The notes below the pieces were generated by a model. That model saw only the letters and a program-made list of their open reading frames with translations. It did no database searches and was not told the origin of the DNA. Both the position numbers and the translations under genes were made by a program. Shown here one piece after another: positions 44,322 to 52,681 of a stretch of 64,000 nt of DNA. How positions within the stretch are numbered: position 1 is the stretch's first letter; the number at the start of each line of letters is the position of its first letter. This DNA comes from Salinibacter pepae. Lineage in GTDB: Bacteria > Bacteroidota > Rhodothermia > Rhodothermales > Salinibacteraceae. The stretch covers positions 1,178,001-1,242,000 of the forward strand of contig NZ_CAMTTE010000001.1 in the NCBI RefSeq assembly GCF_947077775.1. The letters run 5' to 3'.

Positions 44322-44966
44322 TCAACGGGACGACCCGTTCGCGACGACATCCGCCGAATCCTCCCACTCGTCCCCAAACACGAACTCGTCGAGGGAGCGG
44401 CGGGAGCGGGGCGCCTGCTCGGCCGTCTGCTTGTCGTCGCTCAGCATCTCGGGATCTCCCAAGTACCCCACCGCCAGCCCCGCCATCGGCTCAAAGTCGT
44501 CCGGCACGTCGTAGGTCTCGCGGGCCACGTCCGCATGGATGCCGGCCATCTGGTGGACGTAGAGGTCCATTTCTTTCGCCTGAAACGTGAGCGCGGCGGA
44601 GGCGGCCCCCACGTCGTGGGGCGCGCACCGATTGGGGCGGTCGTTCCCCGAGAACGTTTCTTTGTAGAAGGACATCAGCAGGACCGGTGCGTTTTGGGCC
44701 CAGGCTTGATTTCCCTCGATGAGGCAGTCGAGGAGCCGTTCGTACGCCTCCGGATCGTCGTGCCGGGACGCAACGACGTACCGCCACGGCTGCTCGTTGT
44801 AGGAGGACATCGTCCACCGCGCCGCTTCCAGCATGCGCCGGATCTTCTCCGGCTCCACGCGCCGGTCGGCGAACGCGCGGGGGCTCCAGCGCTCGCGGAG
44901 GAGATCGAGAATGTCGTGGTCGGGATCGGCCGTCTTCGGGTGCTGAGCGGTCGAGGGAGGTGCCAT
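44322..44966 (-). CDS. Nitroreductase-family FMN oxidoreductase
   Basis: A 214-aa flavoenzyme. RERWSPRAFADRRVEPEKI near residues 25-43 is the phosphate-binding start of the nitroreductase fold. MSSYNEQPWRYVVA near 57-70 matches the SxNxQPW motif around FMN. VGYLGDPE near 175 lies at the usual end motif. Members reduce nitro compounds or quinones with NAD(P)H. The start ATG 44966 fits the expected N-terminus. A TetR-type regulator gene lies 172 bp upstream on the same strand, and a matching palindrome precedes both genes, so the enzyme is probably under its repression and induced by an electrophile or xenobiotic. Confidence 0.88.
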   Translation of the reverse strand: MAPPSTAQHPKTADPDHDILDLLRERWSPRAFADRRVEPEKIRRMLEAARWTMSSYNEQPWRYVVASRHDDPEAYERLLDCLIEGNQAWAQNAPVLLMSFYKETFSGNDRPNRCAPHDVGAASAALTFQAKEMDLYVHQMAGIHADVARETYDVPDDFEPMAGLAVGYLGDPEMLSDDKQTAEQAPRSRRSLDEFVFGDEWEDSADVVANGSSR

Positions 44967-45067
44967 AGTAGCAAGCAGAAGGGCGCAGTGCAGTGAAAAT
45001 AGGTCCGGAAGGACTGCCCCACCGTTCTGGACCATCCGTTTCAGTTCCGTGCCGTCAAAACCTTTTT

Positions 45068-45083
45068 TGGAACGGGTGTTCCA
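45068..45083. promoter_or_regulatory. Putative TetR operator upstream of nitroreductase
   Basis: TGGAAC, GGGT, GTTCCA: a perfect 6-bp inverted repeat preceded by five T. The string TTTTTGGAACGG is shared exactly with a second palindrome at 45790-45807 upstream of the TetR gene. It lies about 100 bp before the nitroreductase start. Confidence 0.55.
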
Positions 45084-45138
45084 GATTTAGCCATCACGTT
45101 CTTGTGACGCAGTCCGGGCCGGGCCGAAACGCCGGCGG

Positions 45139-45738
45139 TTACGGAGACGCGTCGCGGGCCGAACACGTGAGCCCTCGAAGGGTCTCCTCAACGATGTCCT
45201 GCACGACCGCGTCGGGAGGATTCGTCTTGGCGGTCAGGTGAATGCCGTTGTAAACGTTCGTAAGATGGCAGCCCAGGGCCTTTGCGTCGCGGGACGGATC
45301 GACAGCACCCTCCTCTTGGGCCTGCTCCACGGCCGTCCGGAACAGAGAGCGCATTTTCTCGAAGCTCTCCCGCGCCCGTTTCTGGGTCGACGCGTCCCGC
45401 GGGGCACATTCCACCGCCGCGTTGGTCGTGAAGCACCCACAGCAGCTCTCCGTCGCCCGCTCCGCCACCGTCACAAAGGCCTGCCGGATGCCCTTCAGCG
45501 CCGTGGGGGCCTCTCGGAGCTGCCCCCGCAGCCACTCGATGTCCTGCTGGCGGTAGCGGTCGAGCGCCTCCAAGTACAGCTCATGCTTGCCCCCGAAGGC
45601 GTTGTACAGGCTGCTACGGTTGAGGCCCAGATGATCGACCAGGTCCTGCACGCTGGTCGACTCGTACCCCTTCTCCCAGAAGAGCTGCATCGCCTGCTCA
45701 ACCTTCGCGTCACGGTCAAACGTCGGGGATCGGGGCAT
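45139..45738 (-). CDS. TetR-family transcriptional regulator
   Basis: A 199-aa repressor. The N-terminal helix-turn-helix is about residues 10-55: VEQAMQLFWEKGYESTSVQDL then HLGLNRSSLYNAFGGKHEL, a typical TetR recognition helix. The rest is helical and contains CCGCF near 98, a Cys pair that might sense redox state or thiol-reactive compounds, as in some TetR sensors of electrophiles. It is co-oriented with the downstream nitroreductase. Palindromes with the same core lie before both genes, consistent with autoregulation and control of the reductase. The ligand is unknown. Confidence 0.9.
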   Translation of the reverse strand: MPRSPTFDRDAKVEQAMQLFWEKGYESTSVQDLVDHLGLNRSSLYNAFGGKHELYLEALDRYRQQDIEWLRGQLREAPTALKGIRQAFVTVAERATESCCGCFTTNAAVECAPRDASTQKRARESFEKMRSLFRTAVEQAQEEGAVDPSRDAKALGCHLTNVYNGIHLTAKTNPPDAVVQDIVEETLRGLTCSARDASP

Positions 45739-45789
45739 GGGACGGCGTGCCGCAGGGGGCGGGGCTGTGTTCGAGAGCGGCTTTTATTT

Positions 45790-45807
45790 TTGGAACGGTC
45801 GTTTCAA
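45790..45807. promoter_or_regulatory. Putative TetR operator upstream of its own gene
   Basis: TTGGAAC, GGTC, GTTTCAA: an inverted repeat with one mismatch, sharing TTTTTGGAACGG with the site at 45068. It is centred about 60 bp upstream of the tetR ATG, where it would cover the promoter. Confidence 0.55.
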
Positions 45808-46006
45808 CTGAGTGTTCGGCGGGACTTCCGAAGGCCCGGATGGCGTTTCGGGGCTCGACGCGTTTGGACGACCGGCACCCGACACCTATCTTGCCTGTTC
45901 CATCCTCGGCGAAGCGTCTGCCGTCGGTCGTGCGCTGGCCCCGAGGCTCCGGGCCGGCGACGCCCCTCGTGGGCCTCAACTCCTCTCCCATCCCCGAATT
46001 TTGCCC

Positions 46007-47221
46007 ATGTCCGTCACCATCGACGACGTTCGTGCTGCCCGTGAGCGCCTGGACGACCCGTCCGTCGTCCGCAAAACGCCGATCGATTCCTGCCACTCGC
46101 TCTCGGAGCTGTCCGGGGCGGTCGCCATCCTCAAGATGGAGCACCTGCAGCGCACGGGGTCGTTCAAGACGCGAGGGGCCTACAATAAACTCGCCCAGGT
46201 GGCGTCCGGGGCCGTCGGTCGGGTGGTGGCCGCCAGTGCGGGCAACCACGCCCAGGGGGTGGCCCTGGCGGCGACGACGGTCGACCTGCCGTCGACCATT
46301 GTCATGCCCCGCAACGCCCCCCAGGCGAAGGTGGACGCGACGCGCGGCTACGGGGCCGACGTGGAGCTGACGGGCGATACATTTCAGGAGGCGATGACTC
46401 GCGCCCGCGAACTGGCCCGGGGCGACGACGCGCTCTTCGTCCACGCGTACGACGACCCGGACATCGTCGCGGGCCAGGGCACCCTCGGGTTCGAGCTCTA
46501 CGAGCAGGTGCCCGACGTCGATACCGTCATTGCGCCGATCGGCGGCGGGGGGCTCATCGGCGGCACCAGCATGGCCCTCGCGGACATTGCCCCGAACGTC
46601 CGGGTGGTGGGCGTGCAGGCCGCGGGCGCCGCAACCGTTCCCCAGAGCCTCGCGAAGGGCGTGCCGGTGCCCGTCGACCACCCCGACACCATCGCGGACG
46701 GGATCGCCACGGGCGGCGTGTCCGAGCTCACCCTGGGGCTCATCGATGACCACGTCGACGAGGTCATCACCGTCACCGACGGCGAAATTGCGCGCGCCAT
46801 CCTGCTGCTGCTCGAACGAGCGAAGCAGCTGGTGGAAGGCGCGGGCGCGGCTCCGGTGGCCGCCCTGCTGTCCGACAAGCTCGACGTGACGGGCGAGACG
46901 GTGGTCCCCCTCCTGTGCGGCGGCAACATCGATCCGGCCCGGCTCCAAGAGGTTCTGGACCACGCCATGGCCGACCGCATCCAACTTCTTCGTCTTCGGG
47001 TTCGCATCGACGACCAGCCGGGGAAAATGGCCGATATTTCCCGGCGCATCGCCGGCCAGGGCGCAAACATCCGGCACGTGCGCCACGATCGGGCGGTGCA
47101 CGGCCTCGATGTGGGGGAGGCGTACCTCGTGTTCGAGGTCATTACCAGTGGTCGAGGCCAGGCCGAAAACACCATCGCGGCCATCGAGGATGACGGCTAC
47201 GAGGTGGAGCGGGTCAACTAA
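46007..47221 (+). CDS. ilvA: Threonine dehydratase (threonine ammonia-lyase) with ACT domain
   Basis: A 404-aa PLP enzyme converting threonine to 2-oxobutanoate and ammonia, first step of isoleucine synthesis or of threonine breakdown. PLP Lys54 is in RTGSFKTRGAYNKL. The phosphate-binding loop is IGGGGLIGG near 180. GAGAAPVAALL near 283 also fits. One ACT domain occupies about 325-404 (LRVRIDDQPGKMADISRRIAGQGANI), as in the 400-residue single-ACT form rather than the 500-residue two-ACT IlvA. Isoleucine feedback is therefore possible but not certain. ATG 46007 is chosen since the preceding in-frame codons are unlike the family. An inverted-repeat element follows the stop codon. Confidence 0.92.
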   Translation: MSVTIDDVRAARERLDDPSVVRKTPIDSCHSLSELSGAVAILKMEHLQRTGSFKTRGAYNKLAQVASGAVGRVVAASAGNHAQGVALAATTVDLPSTIVMPRNAPQAKVDATRGYGADVELTGDTFQEAMTRARELARGDDALFVHAYDDPDIVAGQGTLGFELYEQVPDVDTVIAPIGGGGLIGGTSMALADIAPNVRVVGVQAAGAATVPQSLAKGVPVPVDHPDTIADGIATGGVSELTLGLIDDHVDEVITVTDGEIARAILLLLERAKQLVEGAGAAPVAALLSDKLDVTGETVVPLLCGGNIDPARLQEVLDHAMADRIQLLRLRVRIDDQPGKMADISRRIAGQGANIRHVRHDRAVHGLDVGEAYLVFEVITSGRGQAENTIAAIEDDGYEVERVN

Positions 47222-47440
47222 GTAGACACGCAAAAGACCCTTGACAACTTGACAACAAGTCATTCCGGGCGCAGCGAAGCGGAGTCGAGACACGAGCGAA
47301 GCGACTGATGAAATCAATCCCTTCGAAGTTCAGCAGAAGCGACCTTCAGGCCGGTATATGCCCAAATCAGCGTTCGCGCTGGACCCAGTAAGATTTGTCG
47401 ACTCGCTTTTCCCTCCGGTCGTCGGTCGCTCAGAATGACC
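47221..47440. repeat. Interspersed inverted-repeat (MITE-like) element, copy 2
   Basis: It opens with AGTAGACACGCAAAAGA immediately after the ilvA stop codon. Then GTCATTCCGGGCG (47259) to GAGTCGAGA (47290) forms the left arm, and TCGACTC (47398) to GCTCAGAATGACC (47440) forms the inverted right arm, about 180 bp in all. The ends read GTCATTC inward from both sides. It is non-coding. The CATTCCGAGCG-type arm resembles repeats seen in many Bacteroidota genomes, as far as I recall. Confidence 0.72.
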
Positions 47441-47819
47441 CTCGAATAAACGTATTTCTGCGGGTTTACATAGCCGATGCTCACTTGTTTTTCCTTCGTA
47501 AAAACGTCCCGGACATAACCGAGTAGGATGGTTCCCTTGTCCGGTCTGATGAAGGTGCATATTGGGACTGCGAGGCCCCTCTGCACCGGCGACGCACTGC
47601 CGGGAAGCTCCCCACGCGCCGCCCCAGGGCGATGGCTAGATGCGACGGATTGTCGGGCCGTCTCCCCGGATGTCCCCGGATGCTGTCAGGCCCCTCTGTG
47701 CCCCCACCAGCACATGCCGAAGTGACAGCCCCCGGCCTGATTGCACACGGCTGGTGCAAATGTTGCTCGGTGTACGGACTGTCGTTTGTCACTGATTTCT
47801 GAACAACCTCCTCCACTCT
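47222..47819. other. 598-bp intergenic region with repeat copy 2
   Basis: Holds the second copy of the interspersed repeat (47221-47440), then AT-richer DNA to about 47530 and GC-rich DNA to 47819. An open frame on the minus strand at 47314-47586 overlaps the repeat and has no coding character. No promoter for the 94-aa gene was identified with confidence. Confidence 0.5.
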
Positions 47820-48104
47820 ATGCACTACTGCCTGCAGGACCCCCAGAATCAGGTGGTTGGGTTCGTGCTCGACGCCGATCAGCTCGGCCACGAGATCTAC
47901 CGCATTCTTGACTGGTCCGACGAGCACTTTGGGTCCTACTCCGTCGACCAGAACGACGGGCGCGTCTACGTCCGTTCCGACGACATTGAGGACGAGTCCT
48001 CCCTCCACACCGAGCCCCTGTCTGTCGGCGACCGCACCCCTGCCTCCGACGGCAGCCGCGACGAAGACGGCGACGGCGGAGAGGCCGAGCCTGTCGGGAT
48101 GTAG
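47820..48104 (+). CDS. Small acidic protein of unknown function upstream of the HNH-helicase gene
   Basis: A 94-aa protein not recognised. The first 60 residues could form a small alpha/beta domain (VVGFVLDADQLGHEIYRIL; GSYSVDQNDGRVYV). The last 35 residues are Asp/Glu/Ser-rich and probably disordered. It lies 112 bp before the HNH-helicase start on the same strand and may share its transcript. ATG at 47820 is the only good start. Whether it is a partner, an antitoxin-like protein or unrelated cannot be told. Confidence 0.55.
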   Translation: MHYCLQDPQNQVVGFVLDADQLGHEIYRILDWSDEHFGSYSVDQNDGRVYVRSDDIEDESSLHTEPLSVGDRTPASDGSRDEDGDGGEAEPVGM

Positions 48105-48216
48105 TCTCTCGTCGGGGGTTCGCGTGTGCCTCCGCCCCGGCCCCGAATCCATCGTCGGGCCGGTCATGTTGTTCTTGCGCGCCGCCGACGGATTCGCCGA
48201 CTCCACCGCGCCCGAC

Positions 48217-50475
48217 ATGAGCCGTTCCCGTCACATCCCCGAGGCCGTTCGGCGGCGCGTCGAGTACTTTGACGGGCAGACCTGCCGGGAGTGCGGGCGC
48301 ACGATCGACGGCGTGTCCCTGCGGAAACACCTCGATCACCGCGAGGCCTTTGCGGACGGCGGGGAGCACGCCGTCTTCAACCTTGACCCACTGTGCCACG
48401 AGTGCAACCGGGCAAAGGGGGACGCCCCAACCGAGCGGACGAGCGCCCTCCGGGCACAGCACGACCGGCAGCGCGCACAAATCCGAGAGTACTTTCGGGA
48501 CACCGACGCCCACATCGTGGGCAACGACCAACTGCGGACGCCGCAGGAGGAAGGCTACCTCGCCCTGCGCGACCATTTCAGCGCGGAACGCGCGACGCAA
48601 CGCCCGGCCATCGTCGTCCTGCCCACGGGCTGTGGAAAGTCGGGCCTCCTCGCCTGCGCCCCGTTCGGGATTGCGGAGGGTCGCGTCCTGGTCGTGGCAC
48701 CGAACCTGACGATCAAGGACGGCCTGGCAGAGGGCACCTTCAGCGGCACCGGCAACTTCTATCATTTCTGTGACGTGCTGCCGCCCGATGCGCGCCTGCC
48801 CCGCGTGGTGGCCCTGGAGCGGGGCCGCGTGAACGAGGAGGACTGCCGCCGGGCGGACGTGATCGTGGCGAACGTGCAGCAGTTGCAGGGCTGGCTGCCC
48901 CTCTTCCCGTCCGACTTCTTCGACCTCATTCTGGTGGACGAGGCGCACCACGCCCCCGCCGACTCGTGGCAGAACGTCAACCGGGCGTTCCCCGACGCGA
49001 AGAAGATCTACTGCACGGCCACGCCGTTTCGGAGCGACGAGCGCCCCATCCGCGCCGAGCCGGTCTACCGCTACGCCCTGGCCGACGCCATCAACGCCGG
49101 GTACGTGAAGAACATCGTGCGGGTCGATGCCGTGGCGTCCGAAATGACGTTCACCGTGGAGGGGGAGGAGCGGTCGTTCACCCGCGCGGAGATCATGGAC
49201 CTGCGCGAGGAAACCTGGTTCTCGCGGGGCGTCGCCCTGTCGGACGTCTGCAACGAGACGATCGTGGACCGCAGCGTACAGCTCCTGCAGGCCAAGACCC
49301 GACGCGGCACGGAGCGGCACCAGATTCTCGCCGCGGCCTGCTCCATCCGCCACGCCGAGCAGGTGGCGGCCCTCTACCGGAGCCGCGGCGTCGAGGCCGC
49401 GTTCGTGGCCAGCCGCGGCATAACGACCGAGGAGCGCGAGCGCCGCCTCCGTGCCTACGAGCACGGCGACCTCGACGCCATGGTCCACGTGGGCATCCTG
49501 GGGGAGGGCTACGACAACAAAAACATCTCCGTCGCGGCCCTCTTTCGTCCGTTCCGCTCGGTCGCCCCCTACACCCAGTTCGTGGGCCGGGCGCTCCGCG
49601 CCCTGCCCGACGGCACCGAGACCGACAACCTCGCGCACGTGGTGGCCCACGCCGGCCTCAACCAGGACGGTCACTGGCAGTACTTCAAACACGAAACCGA
49701 GGAGGCGCAGGTGCTCGCGGACCTGGACGCCTGGGCGCAGTCCCACGCCGAGGAGGACACGGGGGACACGGACACAGACGCGTCGCGGGACCGCAGCAAG
49801 AGCGACCCCGCGGAGGTCACGAGCGAAGAGATCGAGGGCTTCGACGTGGATGCGTACCTGCCGGTGGAGGGCACCGAAGCCGAGGAGGCTCAGGACGACC
49901 TTGCCGCCATGGAGGAGGCCCTCGACAGCCTGCGCGAGAAGGGCCTCGACGTGCCGGACGCCGACCACCTCAAACGGGAAATCATCGAGCGAAACCACCC
50001 GCTCGGCGACGAGGACCTGCCGCCCCCGCCCAACCGACCGGCCCGCGAGCGACAGGCCTACCGCACGATGCTAAACCATGCCGTCCGCCGCGCCGCGGGC
50101 ACCGTCCTGCACCGGCTCGACCCGCCTTCGGACGAGGCCCTCGTCGGCGCCGTGGGGCAGGGCGACGAGGCGAACAACATCGAGGTCGTGATTCGGATGC
50201 TGCACCGGCGCGTGAACGCCGCGGTGGGCCGCGACGACGAGGCAAAGGGCCGCAACGGGTGGTCGCTCGCTGCCCTAAAGGCGGCGAAGGAGCAGGTCCC
50301 CGACATCCGGGACGCCGTGCTCGCCCACATTGAGGACGCCGCCGGCAATGAGGCCCCGGAGGCCCCAGACACAGCCCCCTCCTCGGGGCTGGACCCGTCG
50401 GACACAGAGCCCCCGGAGGACGCGTGGACGGCCGACGACGTAGACTGGGGCGATCCATTTTCGTCTTCAGGCTAG
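48217..50475 (+). CDS. HNH nuclease fused to superfamily 2 helicase, putative defence protein
   Basis: A 752-aa protein. Residues 10-68 are an HNH endonuclease: Zn ligands Cys23-x2-Cys26 and Cys60-x2-Cys63, catalytic His41 in LDHRE, Asn55, and Asn64 with KG after it. Residues about 105-500 are an SF2 helicase/translocase: Walker A LPTGCGKSG with Lys141, Walker B VDEAH with Asp241-Glu242, motif III TATPFR near 268, and motif VI FVGRALRALP near 460. The C-terminal 250 residues contain an acidic linker and a helical region (RERQAYRTMLNHAVRRAAG) of unknown role. Order and content suggest ATP-driven DNA translocation coupled to cleavage, as in restriction or phage-defence proteins. An in-frame ATG at 48166 would add 17 residues; 48217 is chosen as close to the HNH fold. 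No methylase is adjacent. Confidence 0.85.
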   Translation: MSRSRHIPEAVRRRVEYFDGQTCRECGRTIDGVSLRKHLDHREAFADGGEHAVFNLDPLCHECNRAKGDAPTERTSALRAQHDRQRAQIREYFRDTDAHIVGNDQLRTPQEEGYLALRDHFSAERATQRPAIVVLPTGCGKSGLLACAPFGIAEGRVLVVAPNLTIKDGLAEGTFSGTGNFYHFCDVLPPDARLPRVVALERGRVNEEDCRRADVIVANVQQLQGWLPLFPSDFFDLILVDEAHHAPADSWQNVNRAFPDAKKIYCTATPFRSDERPIRAEPVYRYALADAINAGYVKNIVRVDAVASEMTFTVEGEERSFTRAEIMDLREETWFSRGVALSDVCNETIVDRSVQLLQAKTRRGTERHQILAAACSIRHAEQVAALYRSRGVEAAFVASRGITTEERERRLRAYEHGDLDAMVHVGILGEGYDNKNISVAALFRPFRSVAPYTQFVGRALRALPDGTETDNLAHVVAHAGLNQDGHWQYFKHETEEAQVLADLDAWAQSHAEEDTGDTDTDASRDRSKSDPAEVTSEEIEGFDVDAYLPVEGTEAEEAQDDLAAMEEALDSLREKGLDVPDADHLKREIIERNHPLGDEDLPPPPNRPARERQAYRTMLNHAVRRAAGTVLHRLDPPSDEALVGAVGQGDEANNIEVVIRMLHRRVNAAVGRDDEAKGRNGWSLAALKAAKEQVPDIRDAVLAHIEDAAGNEAPEAPDTAPSSGLDPSDTEPPEDAWTADDVDWGDPFSSSG

Positions 50476-50568
50476 AAGGTGCCGCCCCCGTCTGCAGTCG
50501 CAGCCGCCTGGCCCCGCGACCCGCCCCTTCGGAACCCGTCGCACGTTTCACACCGCCCCACAGCACGG

Positions 50569-51348
50569 ATGCTCCCTCCTGCTCCGTTTCGGTCGCCCGC
50601 ACAGGCGGCGCCCGTCGTCCTTCTTCTGATGGGGGCCTGCCTCCTCGCAGCGGGAAGCATGGCGCCCCGCGCGGCGGCACAGGATGCGCGGGTGGGCCTT
50701 CGCACGGGGCCCACCTTCGGGTTTCTGAGTGACGGCGCAATTCCCTTCACCGGGGGCCGGCGCACAACCAACGCAAACCCGCGACTCGACCTGCACGCTG
50801 GGGCCTTTCTGCTCATCCCCCTCACCGACGCCTATGCCCTCCAACCGGAGCTCTCCTATATCCAGAAGGGCGGCCACTTTTCCCAACCGCTGTCCGAGCG
50901 GTACTCCGTGGAGCGGTATCGCCTGTCGTACGTGCAGGGCCTGATGCTTGGGCGCCGCGCCCTCCCGATCCGAGGCCGTCTGTCCGCCCACGCCGTGGCG
51001 GGGCTCTCCGTGGACGTGGCGCTCGGGGGCACCGTGCAGCGCGACGCCCGCTCCGCCCGAGGAGCCTTTGCGGACCGCATCAACCTCCTGGACGACGACC
51101 ACCTTCGTCGCTGGGACGTGGGGCTCGTGGTGGGGGCGGGGCTGGAATATGGCATTGGCGCAACCGGGCGCCTGGGCCTTGCGCTCCGGTACAACCCGGG
51201 CCTCCGCTCGGTCTTTGCCGGGTCCGAGAACGCACTGGGCCCCTCGACGAACGCAGAGGTTTTTCCGCTCTCCGCCCCCCCGTCCACGCTCCGCCACGAC
51301 GTGGTGACCGCCAGCCTCACCTACACCGCGCCCCTGCCGCTCTTTTGA
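50569..51348 (+). CDS. Outer-membrane beta-barrel protein (porin-like, OMP_b-brl type)
   Basis: A 259-aa protein with a signal peptide (basic start, PVVLLLMGACLLAAGSMAPRAAAQ, cleavage after AAAQ or nearby). The mature part shows alternating strands with aromatic girdles: RVGLRTGPTFGFL, FLLIPLTDAYALQPELSYI, RYRLSYVQGLMLG, and an ending VTASLTYTAPLPLF with the C-terminal Phe typical of outer-membrane barrels. Eight to ten strands fit the length. It resembles the small barrels annotated as porin family or outer membrane protein in Bacteroidota. It follows the HNH-helicase gene by 93 bp. No ligand can be named. Confidence 0.8.
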   Translation: MLPPAPFRSPAQAAPVVLLLMGACLLAAGSMAPRAAAQDARVGLRTGPTFGFLSDGAIPFTGGRRTTNANPRLDLHAGAFLLIPLTDAYALQPELSYIQKGGHFSQPLSERYSVERYRLSYVQGLMLGRRALPIRGRLSAHAVAGLSVDVALGGTVQRDARSARGAFADRINLLDDDHLRRWDVGLVVGAGLEYGIGATGRLGLALRYNPGLRSVFAGSENALGPSTNAEVFPLSAPPSTLRHDVVTASLTYTAPLPLF

Positions 51349-51364
51349 CAGGCCCGGCGCCGCC

Positions 51365-52681
51365 CTACCCCACCCCTTGTGCGAACAAGGTCCCCCGCAC
51401 GTACGGCCCCGCCAGTGTAAGGATGCGGCCCACCATGAGCGTCGCGATGCCCCCCCACACCCCGACGAGGCCCCAGCCCATGGGGTTCACCAGGAGCAGC
51501 ACCACGGCCGCCGCCAGGGCCGTTCCAATCATCGCCTTTGCCAGGTACGGGAACGCCTCCGCCCCCATGTAGATGCCGTCCCCGACGAAGACGAGCCCGT
51601 TCAGGGGCTGGAGCACCACCACGAAAAGGTACACGTCGAGAAGCGCCGCGACCGTGTCGGGGTCGTCGGTAAAAAAGCAGGGCAGGACCGGCCGCAGGGC
51701 CCAGAACCCAAGGCCGAGCCCGACGCCCACGGCCAGGCCCCACTGCACCAACCGATGGGCCACCTCGCGGGCCGATTCCGGATCGTCCGCCCCGAGGTGC
51801 TTCGAGACGAGGGCCTGCGCCGCGACGGCCAGTGCGTCGACCAGCAGGGCGAGGAAGGTCCAGAGCTGGGCCGCGACCTGATGGGCCGCCACGGCCGTCA
51901 CGCCCACGCGGGCCGCCATGGCCGTCGCCAGCGTCATGGTGCCCACGAGCGAGGCGGTGCGCAAGAACAGGTCCCGTCCCACCTTCAGAAAGGGCACGAG
52001 CGTGTGGGGCGCCGGCCACCGCAGCCGAATCCCGAGTTCGTCCCGCTGCGCGTAGAGGAGCAGGTACAGAAACGTGAGGGCCCCGACCCACTGGCCGACG
52101 GCCGTCGCCGCCGCGGCCCCGGCAAGGCCCCAGTCGAAGACAAAAATCAGCAGCGGGTCGAGCCCCCCATTGACGACGTTGAAGCCGAGCGTCACCACCA
52201 TCGGCGTGCGGGTATCCTGGTACCCCCGAAAGGCGCCGTGACTCGCCGTGATGAGAAGCACCGCCGGGCCGGCCAGGGCGCGAATGCGCAGGTAGGACAG
52301 GGCCGGGGCCATCAGCTCCTCACTCGCCCCCATCACAATTAAGATGGGGCGGGCGAGGGCCTGCAGGGCGGCGAGGGCCACGATGCCCACCGCCATGGCG
52401 AGCACAAGCGCCCGCACGACCGCCCGGCCGGCCTCCTCACGGTCGTCGTTGCCCACGGCCCGGCCCACGCGCGGGGTGGTGCCGTACGCGAGGAAGTTGA
52501 AGACGACGAACGTCATCGAAAAGATCGAGGTGTTCACCCCGAGGGCCCCCAGCGGAATGCGGCCCAACTGTCCCACGAACGCAGTGTCGACCAGCGAGAC
52601 GAGCGGCCCGGCGGCAAGCCCCGCGAGGGCCGGCACCGCCAGGTCCAAGATGTCGCGATCGTACGGACTCGAAAGGATCAA
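51365..52681 (-). CDS. MATE-family efflux transporter
   Basis: A 438-aa membrane protein of about 12 helices. ALAGLAAGPLVSLVDTAFVGQLG near residues 18-40 is the characteristic first-helix region of MATE exporters (DinF-like branch). A second related half begins near 230 (FLRTASLVGTMTLATAMAARVG). MATE proteins export cationic drugs or metabolites using Na+ or H+. The start is TTG at 52681, since no ATG or GTG precedes it in frame before the frame turns non-coding. It converges with the barrel gene, with 16 bp between stops. Confidence 0.88.
   Translation of the reverse strand: MILSSPYDRDILDLAVPALAGLAAGPLVSLVDTAFVGQLGRIPLGALGVNTSIFSMTFVVFNFLAYGTTPRVGRAVGNDDREEAGRAVVRALVLAMAVGIVALAALQALARPILIVMGASEELMAPALSYLRIRALAGPAVLLITASHGAFRGYQDTRTPMVVTLGFNVVNGGLDPLLIFVFDWGLAGAAAATAVGQWVGALTFLYLLLYAQRDELGIRLRWPAPHTLVPFLKVGRDLFLRTASLVGTMTLATAMAARVGVTAVAAHQVAAQLWTFLALLVDALAVAAQALVSKHLGADDPESAREVAHRLVQWGLAVGVGLGLGFWALRPVLPCFFTDDPDTVAALLDVYLFVVVLQPLNGLVFVGDGIYMGAEAFPYLAKAMIGTALAAAVVLLLVNPMGWGLVGVWGGIATLMVGRILTLAGPYVRGTLFAQGVG

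Noticed and set aside
47314-47586. Possible 90-aa gene on the minus strand
   Set aside because: It overlaps the interspersed repeat, has no recognisable features, and its composition differs from true genes here.
48217-50475. Type I or type III restriction subunit (HsdR/Res)
   Set aside because: The helicase core is similar, but the nuclease is HNH at the N-terminus rather than PD-(D/E)XK, and there are no methylase or specificity genes nearby.
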